47,961 nucleotides of DNA from Bdellovibrionaceae bacterium UBA6776 (GCA_002453155.1 DKGG01000034.1:1524-49484), one strand, 5' to 3'; numbered from the stretch's first letter, positions 16,609 through 25,469 are shown. Numbers and translations are program-made. The notes: generated from the letters alone by a model not told the origin.

Positions 16609-17766
16609 TTAGTAGACCTGTTGAACCACCTCTTCGCTGAAGGATTTTCCATAGTTGTCAGTGATAGAAACTCCTTGAAAGGTGTAGCTGGTGTCTCCGG
16701 TAAGATTGTAAATAAAAATCTCGTGTTGAGTTCTTAAGATGTTGTCACTGGTCGTGAGCTGTTCGGCGCTAGAGTCAGCGGTGACAAAGTATCGAACCTG
16801 AGCTGTGGTAGGAACATCTGTGGTCCAAGTCACCTTCACCCCACCGGTGAGCGGAGTCACAGTAAAATTTGAAATGACAGCTTGAGGGGATTCCACACAG
16901 GGATTGAATCCAATGTTTCTTGGAATCAAATAATTTTCTTTCTTTAAGGGTTTCCATCCACGAGCAAGAAGATCCAAGTAGGCCTGCTTGGGTGCGGACT
17001 GATTGTTATAATCAAAGTACATGGAGTTTCCTTGCTTTCCGCACTGGGGATCTGGAGTGGTTTCCGCGGTAACTTTTCTCCAAAGAGGAATGACCGAGAT
17101 GTGATACCGAGGGCCTTGGTAGTATTTAAACTTCACTTTGAATTGCGAATCATTGGTAAAGGTCACCTTTTGACCGCAAGCCATGCGGGTGGGATGGTCT
17201 CCATCGTTGTTTACCACAACTTCATAGGTGTCTCCGTCGGCGGGGGCCAACAACATCAAGGCGCCATCATCAGATAAAAGGGCCAGTTCGTACTCGCCTT
17301 CGGGATCATCAGGACCTAAGCGAAGGCCGCCATCAAACTCCATGGCAAAGTATTCCACCAGGTTTTGTCCATCGTCGGTTTTTATGGTGTCGCCAACCAA
17401 TGTGGGAAAGCCCTCCGAAAAAATGCGTGTGGGAACATTCACTTCACTAAAGAAAATGTCCTGATTGGAGGGATGACCGTAATCGAAATAGTCTTGAACT
17501 TTATTATAGTGAGGTTGGTCTGCGGTGAGATGCCACAGCTTTGCATGAAGTCCTTCCACCAAATCTTGGGTGCCCACTTCTCCGCCCATGGGATCACAAA
17601 CCAGTTTGTTAATGGCAAATTGGTTCACGTCAAATTTTGAGTAGGCTTCACCGTCCTGAAGAGACTGCAAGGCACTTCCGCCGGAACCATTTCCGGAAAG
17701 GCATCCCACAAGAAAGAGACTGGAAAGACTGCTGGCTAAAATAAAAAACTTTGAATCTGAGCGCAC
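16609..17766 (-). CDS. Lipoprotein with PA14-like and fibronectin-III-like domains
   Basis: A 385-residue lipoprotein: signal LASSLSSLFLVGC, lipidated Cys about 22, then a Gly/Ser linker. The middle (about 150-240) has YELALLSDDGALMLL and YHISVIPLW, typical of PA14 carbohydrate-binding domains. The C-terminal ~95 residues (ISNFTVTPLTGGVKVTWTTDVPTTAQV) form an Fn3-like sandwich. Start is GTG at 17764-17766 behind an unusually complete SD, AGGAGGTGATC. Probably outer-membrane-anchored; ligand unknown. Confidence 0.85.
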   Translation of the reverse strand: MRSDSKFFILASSLSSLFLVGCLSGNGSGGSALQSLQDGEAYSKFDVNQFAINKLVCDPMGGEVGTQDLVEGLHAKLWHLTADQPHYNKVQDYFDYGHPSNQDIFFSEVNVPTRIFSEGFPTLVGDTIKTDDGQNLVEYFAMEFDGGLRLGPDDPEGEYELALLSDDGALMLLAPADGDTYEVVVNNDGDHPTRMACGQKVTFTNDSQFKVKFKYYQGPRYHISVIPLWRKVTAETTPDPQCGKQGNSMYFDYNNQSAPKQAYLDLLARGWKPLKKENYLIPRNIGFNPCVESPQAVISNFTVTPLTGGVKVTWTTDVPTTAQVRYFVTADSSAEQLTTSDNILRTQHEIFIYNLTGDTSYTFQGVSITDNYGKSFSEEVVQQVY

Positions 17767-17875
17767 CGATCACCTCCTGGTGAAGGCTCTCAGAATAGGG
17801 TGGCGCGTCAAAAATATGAAGTGATATCAAGGATTTAGATCAAAATGAAACTCTAGAAGTTCGACACTTTTTGAG

Positions 17876-17914
17876 AAAAACTTCTGAGCCGTTCGAATTT
17901 GCTCAGAAGTTTTT
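17876..17914. terminator. Intrinsic terminator after the XRE regulator
   Basis: AAAAACTTCTGAGC and GCTCAGAAGTTTTT form a perfect 14-bp stem with an 11-base loop. The flanking A/T runs make it functional in both directions. It ends the minus-strand XRE gene and separates it from the lipoprotein gene. Confidence 0.88.
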
Positions 17915-17942
17915 CATTATTTGAATCTTTAATGGGGAGGAA

Positions 17943-18695
17943 CTAGATGGCGTGAAGTTGATGGCTGGACAGGGGATTTTGGCCGGCCAAGAGGCTTCGG
18001 ACTTTTTTGGTTTCTCCATCCAGCACCCGGCGGTCCAAAACCATCAAGTGCAGATGCTCTTCTCCATTTGAAAAATCTTTTTTGGTTCGCGTGATGGCCA
18101 TCATGGGGATGGGGTGTGCCGGTGGTTGAGCTTTCAAGCTCACAACAAATGGTTTTGAAATGTGAGGGGAGCGATCGCCCAAGTGCTGCTGCATTTCCTC
18201 GGCACTTTCTTGGGTGAAGATCTGTCCTAAGCCTTTGTTGATCAAACTGCCGGGACTTCGAAATCCCAACGTCCAAACCAATTTGTCATTGATCTGCTCA
18301 ATCAGTCCCGTCTTGCAATTGACCGAAATAAAACCCGCCTGGCCGCTTTCCACGAAGTCGTGGTAAAGGGCGCTCCACCCTTCAGGACTGGGAGCTTCGC
18401 TTTCCATGTTGTACTCTTTTGGGAGGTTCGGCGCCTCCACCTTGTCCAAGTCTGTCAAAAGATTCATGCAGGCATTCACATCAAAAGGGCGATCCTTTGA
18501 GGACATTTGATAGAAGTCGATGAGTTTTAAAAAGGTGTCTAAGCGGAGGTTGATCTTCCCTCCTTCAATATTTTGATAATGTCGGTAGTCGATTTTCATC
18601 TGATGGGCCGCATTGACTTGAGAAAGCCCCATAGCTTTACGGCGTTTTTTCAGCTGCTGCCCAAACTCTTTCAAAAAGTCTTTGATTTCTTGCAT
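17943..18695 (-). CDS. XRE-family transcriptional regulator with PAS-like domain
   Basis: A 250-residue regulator. Residues ~10-65 form a Cro/CI helix-turn-helix (LKKRRKAMGLSQVNAAHQMKIDYRHYQNIEGGK). Residues ~115-215 read as a PAS domain (GFISVNCKTGLIEQINDKLVWTLGFRSPGSLINKGLGQIFTQES). A small-ligand or redox sensor is therefore likely. GGAGA precedes the ATG, and a good promoter (18733-18761) and a 12-bp palindrome (18809-18838) lie upstream. Monocistronic. Confidence 0.88.
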   Translation of the reverse strand: MQEIKDFLKEFGQQLKKRRKAMGLSQVNAAHQMKIDYRHYQNIEGGKINLRLDTFLKLIDFYQMSSKDRPFDVNACMNLLTDLDKVEAPNLPKEYNMESEAPSPEGWSALYHDFVESGQAGFISVNCKTGLIEQINDKLVWTLGFRSPGSLINKGLGQIFTQESAEEMQQHLGDRSPHISKPFVVSLKAQPPAHPIPMMAITRTKKDFSNGEEHLHLMVLDRRVLDGETKKVRSLLAGQNPLSSHQLHAI

Positions 18696-18732
18696 AGCTA
18701 AATCTCCATTTCCATAACGTGTTTAGAGATTC

Positions 18733-18761
18733 AGTATAGGAGGCATGGGCCTTTAGTTCAA
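18733..18761 (-). promoter_or_regulatory. Promoter of the XRE-PAS regulator
   Basis: On the minus strand TTGAAC (18756-18761), a 17-base spacer, then TATACT (18733-18738), about 38 bases upstream of the ATG. A near-consensus sigma-70 promoter. Confidence 0.7.
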
Positions 18762-18808
18762 GAAAAATTAAACACAAAACCGTTAAAAAAACGTAACATT
18801 TTCAGTAA

Positions 18809-18838
18809 CTTAAATGTGTAAAAATCTACACATTTAAG
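18809..18838. promoter_or_regulatory. 12-bp inverted repeat, candidate operator
   Basis: CTTAAATGTGTA and its exact complement TACACATTTAAG are separated by AAAATC. The element lies about 50 bp upstream of the XRE promoter -35. It is AT-rich and lacks a following U-tract on the minus strand, so an operator is more likely than a terminator. The half-site contains TGTGTA, also present in the lexA promoter repeats. The remainder of 18696-18987 holds no gene I can support; a small CCCTGT-C-ACAGGG hairpin lies at 18853-18865. Confidence 0.5.
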
Positions 18839-18987
18839 GTTTCTTAAACTCACCCTGTCACAGGGAGGGGGCCTCAATCCAAAAAGGTTCTCTAAATCTT
18901 CGGACAGTCCTCGCCTGCGGCTGCGGATCTCGATTTCCAAGAGGTTGTGTGTGAGGCCTTAGAGGCTTTCGGAAAGAAGGTGAGAAT

Positions 18988-19953
18988 TTAGCGGCCCAGT
19001 TGAATGGAAGCAGCCCGTTCCAAGCGATTGAGGATCATTTGCCAAGCATCCATAGATCGATACTTCGAAGGAAGGGGAATCCAAATGGCTGACTGAGGTC
19101 CTTCCGCATATTTTCTTAGATCTGCATAAAGGGTTCTTGCCGCCAGGACAGGGTCGTCTCCCAAACTTAAAACTTTCCATTGGGGAGTGCCCTGGATGAG
19201 CCCAGAAACTTCTTGATCCAATTCGAATCGATGAGCTGGGGTGAGCTCATGGCTTTCTGTAAATTCTAAAACCACAGGAGCTTTGGGTTGGTAATGGGTT
19301 TTCAATTGTCCCGGGGCTGCGCTGTTAGAGCTGATCACTACGGGCAGAGAAAAATCTTTGCAGACCTTTTCCAAATCCGCACAACTGACAAAGCCCGGTC
19401 GAAGCACTTCCAATTGGTTCTTTGCAGAGTTGAAAAAAACCACTGTGGACTCCACTCCAATGTCACAGGGGCCACCGTCCAAAACGGCCACTTGATTTTG
19501 AAACTCATCAATCACATGTTTCGCCTGGGTGGGACTGGTTTTGCCAAACAGATTTGCGGAAGGTGCGGCCAAGGGAGATCCCACCTGGTCAATCAACTTC
19601 AACGCCAAGGGATGGTTGGGGCAGCGAAGTCCCACATTTGGAAGGCCTGCGGTGATCAAATCCGAAACCTTTTCATTTTTAGGTGCAATCAAAGTCAAAG
19701 GTCCGGGCCAAAACTTTTTTGCCAACGTCTTATATATAGAGGGCCACTCAGAAACCCAATCGTTGGGATCCATATTTTTTGAAAGGTGAACAATGAGGGG
19801 GTCAAAAAAAGGTCGTTTTTTGGTTTGAAAGATTTTTTTGAGAGCGGACTCAGAATCAATGCGTCCCGCAAGACCGTAAACGGTTTCGGTGGGCATTCCA
19901 ACCACACCACCAGATTTTAAAATTTCAGCGCACTGATCTAATGATTTTTCCAT
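18988..19953 (-). CDS. tsaC: Sua5-type L-threonylcarbamoyladenylate synthase
   Basis: A 321-residue protein. The N-terminal ~200 residues are the YrdC/TsaC domain (GGVVGMPTETVYGLAG, KKRPFFDPLIVHL, PLAAPSANLFGKTSPT), which makes threonylcarbamoyl-AMP for t6A37 of tRNA. The remaining ~120 residues are the C-terminal Sua5 domain (LKTHYQPKAPVVL), so this is the long Sua5 form. ATG 19953 was preferred to the TTG at 19965, though neither has a clear SD; both overlap the upstream gene, suggesting translational coupling. Confidence 0.93.
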   Translation of the reverse strand: MEKSLDQCAEILKSGGVVGMPTETVYGLAGRIDSESALKKIFQTKKRPFFDPLIVHLSKNMDPNDWVSEWPSIYKTLAKKFWPGPLTLIAPKNEKVSDLITAGLPNVGLRCPNHPLALKLIDQVGSPLAAPSANLFGKTSPTQAKHVIDEFQNQVAVLDGGPCDIGVESTVVFFNSAKNQLEVLRPGFVSCADLEKVCKDFSLPVVISSNSAAPGQLKTHYQPKAPVVLEFTESHELTPAHRFELDQEVSGLIQGTPQWKVLSLGDDPVLAARTLYADLRKYAEGPQSAIWIPLPSKYRSMDAWQMILNRLERAASIQLGR

Positions 19954-20540
19954 GACTGACGGCAAAGCTTGCCGGAATCATGTGGGGCTGTCCATTTTTT
20001 TTGAGATTTTCCGCTTCCAGAGGGGTAAGTGATAAGGAAATCTTTCACGCCGGTATTCACTTCCACCTGGTCAATGCTTTCTCCCACCACCGCAGCTGTG
20101 GCTATGGGAGATTTGCACTTCGGCGAGATCAATACCAAACGCTCATGACCTTGTGGCTCTGACAAAGAATAAACCTGAACCAAAAAGAGAGGAGCATCCA
20201 ACTCATTCACCTCAATGTACTTCACACCGGTGAGGTTGATGTATCCTTCGAAGTCATCAATTTTAGAAATTTCCAAATTTGATTTTGAGACCACTTTGCC
20301 AGAAGTGGTCTTCTTCAGAATTTCAACTTTGCTGAAAGAGCGCACGGGAAGAGAATCTTTGTCCAACTCCGAATAAGGTGTCACTTCCATTTCCCAAGAG
20401 TAAGTCTTACCATTTTTTTGAAGCTGAACTTTATAGATTCCGTCATCAACCTTCAACGTTTGAGAAGATTGAGCCAGGCTGGAAGCTCCAAAAGATAAAG
20501 TCGCAGATAATATGCCAAATAGAAAAGTTAAATTTCTCAT
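19938..20540 (-). CDS. Secreted protein of unknown function
   Basis: A 200-residue precursor with signal peptide MRNLTFLFGILSATLSFGASSLAQ. The mature part is beta-rich (DDGIYKVQLQKNGKTYSWEMEVTPY) with two Cys, one in LISPKCKS and one in KLCRQSW. It overlaps the lysozyme-fold gene upstream by ATGA and the Sua5 gene downstream by 16 bases, so the three are one transcript. No family recognised; a periplasmic partner of the upstream protein is possible. Confidence 0.75.
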   Translation of the reverse strand: MRNLTFLFGILSATLSFGASSLAQSSQTLKVDDGIYKVQLQKNGKTYSWEMEVTPYSELDKDSLPVRSFSKVEILKKTTSGKVVSKSNLEISKIDDFEGYINLTGVKYIEVNELDAPLFLVQVYSLSEPQGHERLVLISPKCKSPIATAAVVGESIDQVEVNTGVKDFLITYPSGSGKSQKKWTAPHDSGKLCRQSWKNH

Positions 20541-22354
20541 TTTCCAGTCCTCATACAACGATCAATGCGTTTGATGGCATTGTTGTCTTTCTTTCCAAAA
20601 TAGGATCTCCAGGCGCGGCTCTTGCTAAAGCGGCCTTCCACCAATTTATTCATAAAGACCGAATAATTGATGCGCGCTTGAACTTCCATATCTAGAGATC
20701 TCATATCATAGATCTCATTGGGTGTTAAATTCTTGTACTTTTCGTAGACCCCTTCTCGGAAGAACTGAGGTTGCATTCCTCTGCAGGTCTTTGGGCTGAG
20801 ATCTTTGATTTTAATCTTTGCACATTTGCTCCGGTGAGTTTCGTTCACAAAGCCAAAGGTGGAGAAAAAGGTCTTGTATTGAACCTGTCCCATTCCAAAT
20901 CCTGTGGCACCATCACCATTGCAATCTCGTGCAAGGGGATCCAGATTGTAGTTCTCTCTGCGAAGGTTCAGACACAGAAGACGCATCGGCATGTCATCAA
21001 ACAATTCATTGGCTTTCATTCGAGAGGCAAATTCCGGATGGGCTTTCGCCATATCATCGCCCACTTGCTTGTACATGCGTTTCAAATGGTCTGCCCGGCG
21101 CTCAAAGTTAAGGCTTCCGTAAGGGTTGCACTCTTTTTTGCAATTGTTTCGAAGTTTGTTGGAACTTGCGCGGCACTTGTAGTCACTGAGGTCGCGAATG
21201 ATTTTCGAGAACTTACATTCGTTGTGGCAGTCTTTGGTTTTGCTGCAGTAGTTTTTCAGCTCTGTGTGACCTTTAAAGTCTCCAGACAAAAGACCTTTGG
21301 AGGTGTCAAAGTTGCAGCTTTGCTTGCAATAGCTGGGTGAACTTAGAGCTCTTGAAATCCACTGCACCACCGCATCGATGGTCTTTTGACCACTTTTGGT
21401 CAATGTGATTTTGTTCAGGCTGTCGGGGAAATCACCCTTTTTCATTTCTTCGCAGACCAAAGGAGTTTCTTCGTTCCCTCCAGGAGAATCTGGACAAACT
21501 CCATTGCGGCAAGGTTGATCCGTGGTTCCCGCTTTTTTCAGTTTGTCTGCAGCCACTTGGACCGCATCGACGGCGGCCTTTTCGGCGTCTGTCATTTGTG
21601 GCCGTGGAGTTGGAACGGGGACATCTGCTTTCTCGTAAACTTTCACATCCGTCATTTTTGGAGTGTCTGCATTTAAGACCTGTTCCTTTGTGGGAGCTGG
21701 AACTTCTGCCGGTTTGTCCGATGGACGTTGAGGCCTTGGAGTGGGAACCGGAATGTTTGGTGTGGGTTTTCCAAAACCAGAACCCGTTCCAGAGGTGTCA
21801 ATGGAACTTGAATTTGAATTTGAGGGACGCGGAGTTGGTACCGGTACATTGGCATAGTTGGGAGGGCGTGGTGTGGGAACAGGAACGTCAGCCGGCTTCC
21901 CTTGAGGTTCCAAATCACCGGCGGCCATTTGATCTTTTTTAGAGATGGAAAGAAGGCGACGTTTTGCCAAATAGCTCAAAGCCCCAATGGGCTCCACTCC
22001 ATCGGGAGGAAGACGGGAGCCAGGAGCCGCTTTTAAAATTTTCAATTTAAAAAAGGCTTCATTGCCCTTTTTTCGGTTGCGGGAATCCACCATGTCTAAG
22101 CGAGTGGCGGTACCGTCGCCGTGGAGCCAGTTCTGGAAAGAAGCCGTCAGGTCAATTTCGCCAATGGAATTTCTGACAATATATTGATCGGGCAAATCCA
22201 CGACGGAATTGGCCATCAACACATAGTTTCCACTGTTGACCGCTTTATTGCCCTCTTGAGTTCGAACCCGAAGATTTGAATTCAAAGTGACGGGCACTCC
22301 AAAAGATTCCATGCTTGTAAATAGGCACAAGGCGATGAGTAGGATTCGAGTCAT
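20537..22354 (-). CDS. Secreted lysozyme-fold protein with VPVPTPRP repeats
   Basis: A 605-residue precursor with signal peptide MTRILLIALCLFTSMESFG. An N-terminal SH3-like beta region (LRVRTQEGN ... LPDQYIVR) is followed by a Pro-rich linker with four (V/I)PVPTPRP units. A Cys-rich region with ~20 Cys follows. The C-terminal ~160 residues look like a lysozyme/SLT fold: LRRENYNLDPLARDCNGDGATGFGMGQVQ resembles E(S)..... GA.GLMQ, so the Glu in RREN is the candidate catalytic residue. Peptidoglycan cleavage is inferred. M7 of the longer frame was chosen because it begins the signal peptide. Confidence 0.8.
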   Translation of the reverse strand: MTRILLIALCLFTSMESFGVPVTLNSNLRVRTQEGNKAVNSGNYVLMANSVVDLPDQYIVRNSIGEIDLTASFQNWLHGDGTATRLDMVDSRNRKKGNEAFFKLKILKAAPGSRLPPDGVEPIGALSYLAKRRLLSISKKDQMAAGDLEPQGKPADVPVPTPRPPNYANVPVPTPRPSNSNSSSIDTSGTGSGFGKPTPNIPVPTPRPQRPSDKPAEVPAPTKEQVLNADTPKMTDVKVYEKADVPVPTPRPQMTDAEKAAVDAVQVAADKLKKAGTTDQPCRNGVCPDSPGGNEETPLVCEEMKKGDFPDSLNKITLTKSGQKTIDAVVQWISRALSSPSYCKQSCNFDTSKGLLSGDFKGHTELKNYCSKTKDCHNECKFSKIIRDLSDYKCRASSNKLRNNCKKECNPYGSLNFERRADHLKRMYKQVGDDMAKAHPEFASRMKANELFDDMPMRLLCLNLRRENYNLDPLARDCNGDGATGFGMGQVQYKTFFSTFGFVNETHRSKCAKIKIKDLSPKTCRGMQPQFFREGVYEKYKNLTPNEIYDMRSLDMEVQARINYSVFMNKLVEGRFSKSRAWRSYFGKKDNNAIKRIDRCMRTGK

Positions 22355-22516
22355 AATTTCTTTTCGAGACATTGAATTTAAATCTTTAACGGGGGCTTTC
22401 TAACCTCGACCAAGGGCGAAGATCCACCGGTCACTTTTAAAGCTTTCGTCGAGTGTAACCTGATTTTGTGATGTACTGATTTTACAAGTCAGATTTCAGA
22501 GATGAAGGAGTATCAA

Positions 22517-22843
22517 ATGAAACAAGTTTGTTTTTTTCTCATCGCATGCAGTTTCTCAGTTTCAAGTTTTGCAGCGCAGGTTTTCAACTCTCCAACGGTT
22601 GTTGTAGATGGAGTTTCCCATAAAATCATTGATGAAGATACACTGTGGGACGACTGGTACGATGAATCTGCGATGGGGTTTTGCCGCCTTGAAGGATTTG
22701 AAAAGGCCGGGCTGACCTCGGCCATCAAAGGCTGGGAAGGTCCATACGCAGCCTTGGATCGCGATGGAAATGTGATCGCAACATTCCCACACGAAGGAAA
22801 TTTAGATCGCTTCTACGAACTTTCTCAAATCACCTGCGAATAA
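22517..22843 (+). CDS. Small secreted protein, unknown
   Basis: A 108-residue precursor with signal MKQVCFFLIACSFSVSSFAA. The mature ~88 residues are acidic and aromatic (DEDTLWDDWYDE, GWEGPYAALDRDGNVIATFPHEG) with two Cys, one in GFCRLEGF and one at the C-terminus (ITCE), that could form a disulfide. AAGGAG six bases before ATG 22517 fixes the start over the in-frame ATG at 22502. No family recognised. The 162-bp region upstream probably holds its promoter. Confidence 0.7.
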   Translation: MKQVCFFLIACSFSVSSFAAQVFNSPTVVVDGVSHKIIDEDTLWDDWYDESAMGFCRLEGFEKAGLTSAIKGWEGPYAALDRDGNVIATFPHEGNLDRFYELSQITCE

Positions 22844-22888
22844 AGTTAAAGCTCAAAACCAGCCAGCGCCCCGAAGAGGTCCAGCGCT

Positions 22889-22961
22889 CCGCCAAAAGGT
22901 ACCTGCTTCCTTTTCCGATATGCACCGCATATCGGAAAAGGAAGCAGGTACCTTTTGGCGG
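22889..22961. repeat. 73-bp perfect palindromic repeat, copy 2
   Basis: Identical in all 73 bases to the copy at 603-675, about 22 kb away. It again lies between convergent genes (the small secreted protein and the RRM protein). Identity at this distance implies recent copying or sequence homogenisation. Confidence 0.95.
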
Positions 22962-23008
22962 AGAACTTTAGCGAGGGCGCATTGGGCGTGGACAGTGTTT
23001 AAAGTTGT

Positions 23009-23062
23009 GAGTGCAAAAAAAAAGCCTCTGCTTGGGAGCAGAGGCTTTTAGAGTTTGCACTC
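23009..23062 (-). terminator. Intrinsic terminator of the RRM gene
   Basis: GCCTCTGC/GCAGAGGC stem (23024-23045) with a six-base loop, followed on the minus strand by nine Ts (23015-23023). A second, outer pairing GAGTGCAAA / TTTGCACTC (23009-23017 with 23054-23062) encloses it. Confidence 0.9.
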
Positions 23063-23071
23063 AAATATAAA

Positions 23072-23386
23072 TTAATAGTTGCCGCGACGGTTTCCGCCTC
23101 GACCACCACCGAAACCACCACCGCGGTTTTCGCGGGGAGCCTGTGGCTTTGCGATAGAAACAGTGACGTTTCTTCCGCCAAGATCTTGGCCATTCAATTT
23201 ATCGATGGCGTTGTTGGCTTCGTCTTCAGAGCTCATCTCAACAAAACCAAATCCTTTGGATCGACCGGTCTCGCGATCGGTGATCACACGGGCAGATTCA
23301 ACCTGACCGAATTGTGAAAACTCTGTTTGAAGACTGTGGTCATCAAACGAATAGGGAAGGTTTCCCACATAGAGTTTCTTATTCAT
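23072..23386 (-). CDS. RRM-domain glycine-rich RNA-binding protein
   Basis: A 104-residue protein with a single RNA recognition motif: RNP2 KLYVGNLPY at residues 4-12 and RNP1 SKGFGFVEM at about 44-52. A Gly/Arg/Asn-rich tail follows (GGGFGGGRGGNRRGNY). Such small Rbp proteins bind single-stranded RNA and are often cold-induced. The start at 23386 has AAGGAG eight bases upstream; the longer open frame upstream is not protein-like. Confidence 0.95.
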   Translation of the reverse strand: MNKKLYVGNLPYSFDDHSLQTEFSQFGQVESARVITDRETGRSKGFGFVEMSSEDEANNAIDKLNGQDLGGRNVTVSIAKPQAPRENRGGGFGGGRGGNRRGNY

Positions 23387-23592
23387 TACTCGTTCTCCTT
23401 TGTGTTCTGGCCCCAAGTTCCACAAAGAAGTCCTCGTTCGTGGCGTACCTGTAAACCTGTATCTGCTAAGGAATATAGCATGAAAAAAGGCCGAAACAAG
23501 GGATTTCAAAGCTTCTTAAGGCCTTCGGAAAGAGAAATCGGACAGAAGGCCTAAAATTTGATTTAAAATTGTTTCAGGCCCTAAGGCGCCCT

Positions 23593-25467
23593 CTAGGAAC
23601 GCCGAATAAGGGATCGCTGATTTCCAGCAAGGACCTTTTTGCGCAGCCGAATGTTCTTTGGAGTGACCTCAATCCACTCGTCCTCTTCCAGCCACTCTAT
23701 ACATTTTTCCAAGCTCATTTGGCGGACCCCTTTCAGAGCCTCGTAATGGTCAGAGCCAGCGGCACGGACGTTGGTCAGCTTCTTTTCTCGGCAAGGGTTC
23801 ACATTCAGGTCGTTCTCCTTGTTGAACTCTCCGATGATCATCCCTTCGTAAACTTCTGCTCCAGGCTGAAGGAAAAGGACCCCACGATCGTCCAAATTGA
23901 GAAGCGCATACTCGGTCACCTTTCCGGGACGATCTGAAATCATCGCCCCGTTTGGACGGTGAAGAAGGTCTCCCTTCCATTCCACATATCCGGTCATCTG
24001 CGAGCTGAAAAGCCCTTCTCCTTTGGTGGCCGTGAGGTACTTGGTTCTCATTCCAAGAAGACCGCGGGTGGGAATGTCGAACTCTAGGCGCACCCGATTT
24101 TGAGTGCCGCCAGATCCCGAGTGAGTGCCGCTGGTTTCGTAGGAAACAAGCAAGCCCTTTCGCTCTTGGAACATGCGAGTGACATCGCCCGAAAATTCTT
24201 CCGGCAAGTCCAAAGTGGCGCGCTCTAGCGGCTCCATCTTCATGCCATTTTCTTCTTTGGTCAAAACGATGGGTCGACCCACCATAAACTCCAAGCCTTC
24301 CCGTCTCATTTGCTCAATTAAGATGGCGAACTGAAGTTCTCCTCGGCCCAGAACACGGAATTGATCCGGTTGATCCGTCTCTTCAAATCGAACAGCCACG
24401 TTCAAACGCACTTCACGCAGCAAACGCTCACGCAATTTTCGAGATTGAATGGCCTCCCCATCTTTTCCGGAAAACGGTGAAGTGTTTACAGAGAAGATCA
24501 TGGCCAAAGTGGGCTTATTCACTTCCAGTCTTTGAAGAGGCGCCATGCTTTCGTCCGAAGTGATGGTGTCTCCAATTTGAAAGTCTTCGCTTCCCGCAAT
24601 CACAGCCACATCCCCGGCAAGCAGTTGGGGAACCTCTGTTTGTTTCAAACCCTGATAGTGAAACAGCTGACTGACGGTGAAATTTTGATTCTTTGGAGTT
24701 CCCCCTTCAGTGATCCCTTGGCGAATGAGTTTCTGTCCAGATTCGACAGAGCCACTTAAAATTCTGCCAATGGCCAAACGGCCGACAAAATCGGACCAAC
24801 CCAAATTGGTGACCATCATTTGAAAAGGCTTTCCTTCTTCCACTTGGGGAGGAGCCACATGCTCCACAACCAATTCAAACAAAGGCTCAAGGCTTCCTTG
24901 TTTTTCGCCAGAGATCAGTGCCGGGATTTCGCTGGGATCTTTGGTGCACCAGCCCTGTCTTGCACAGGCGTACACAATGGGGAAGTCTGCTTGGTCCTCT
25001 GTCGCGCCCAAGTCGATAAACAAATCAAAAGCATGATTCACAACTTCTTTGGTGCGAATGCCGTCAGAAACTTCGGGACGATCCACTTTGTTGATACAGA
25101 GAATGACTTTATGGCCTTTTTCCAAAGCCTTTTGAAGCACAAACCGAGTTTGCGGCAGAGGGCCTTCGGCCGCATCTACAAGCAAGACCGCTCCATCCAC
25201 CATTCCCAAAATACGTTCCACTTCTCCGCCAAAGTCGGCGTGCCCGGGAGTATCAATGATGTTGATGCGGCAATCTTTGTAACGAATGGCCGCGTTCTTT
25301 GCCTGAATGGTGATCCCTCTTTCGCGCTCCAAATCCATGGAGTCCATCACACGATCGTCAACCTGTTCTCTTTCAGAAAAAGTTCCGCTTTGTTTCAGAA
25401 GGTGATCCACAAGAGTCGTCTTCCCATGATCCACGTGGGCAATGATACAAATATTACGAATATCCAT
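23593..25467 (-). CDS. typA: Translational GTPase TypA/BipA
   Basis: A 624-residue ribosome-associated GTPase of the EF-G family. G-domain motifs: AHVDHGKTT (P-loop), RGITIQAK (switch I), DTPGHADFGGEVER (switch II), NKVDRP and a later SA-like CARQGW. Domain II, EF-G-like III and V, and the BipA-specific C-terminal domain (LLGMRTKYLTATKGEG ... LTNVRAAGSDHYEAL) are complete. It acts in 50S assembly and stress adaptation. It starts two bases after the epimerase stop, so the genes are likely cotranscribed. Confidence 0.96.
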   Translation of the reverse strand: MDIRNICIIAHVDHGKTTLVDHLLKQSGTFSEREQVDDRVMDSMDLERERGITIQAKNAAIRYKDCRINIIDTPGHADFGGEVERILGMVDGAVLLVDAAEGPLPQTRFVLQKALEKGHKVILCINKVDRPEVSDGIRTKEVVNHAFDLFIDLGATEDQADFPIVYACARQGWCTKDPSEIPALISGEKQGSLEPLFELVVEHVAPPQVEEGKPFQMMVTNLGWSDFVGRLAIGRILSGSVESGQKLIRQGITEGGTPKNQNFTVSQLFHYQGLKQTEVPQLLAGDVAVIAGSEDFQIGDTITSDESMAPLQRLEVNKPTLAMIFSVNTSPFSGKDGEAIQSRKLRERLLREVRLNVAVRFEETDQPDQFRVLGRGELQFAILIEQMRREGLEFMVGRPIVLTKEENGMKMEPLERATLDLPEEFSGDVTRMFQERKGLLVSYETSGTHSGSGGTQNRVRLEFDIPTRGLLGMRTKYLTATKGEGLFSSQMTGYVEWKGDLLHRPNGAMISDRPGKVTEYALLNLDDRGVLFLQPGAEVYEGMIIGEFNKENDLNVNPCREKKLTNVRAAGSDHYEALKGVRQMSLEKCIEWLEEDEWIEVTPKNIRLRKKVLAGNQRSLIRRS

Positions 25468-25469
25468 TT

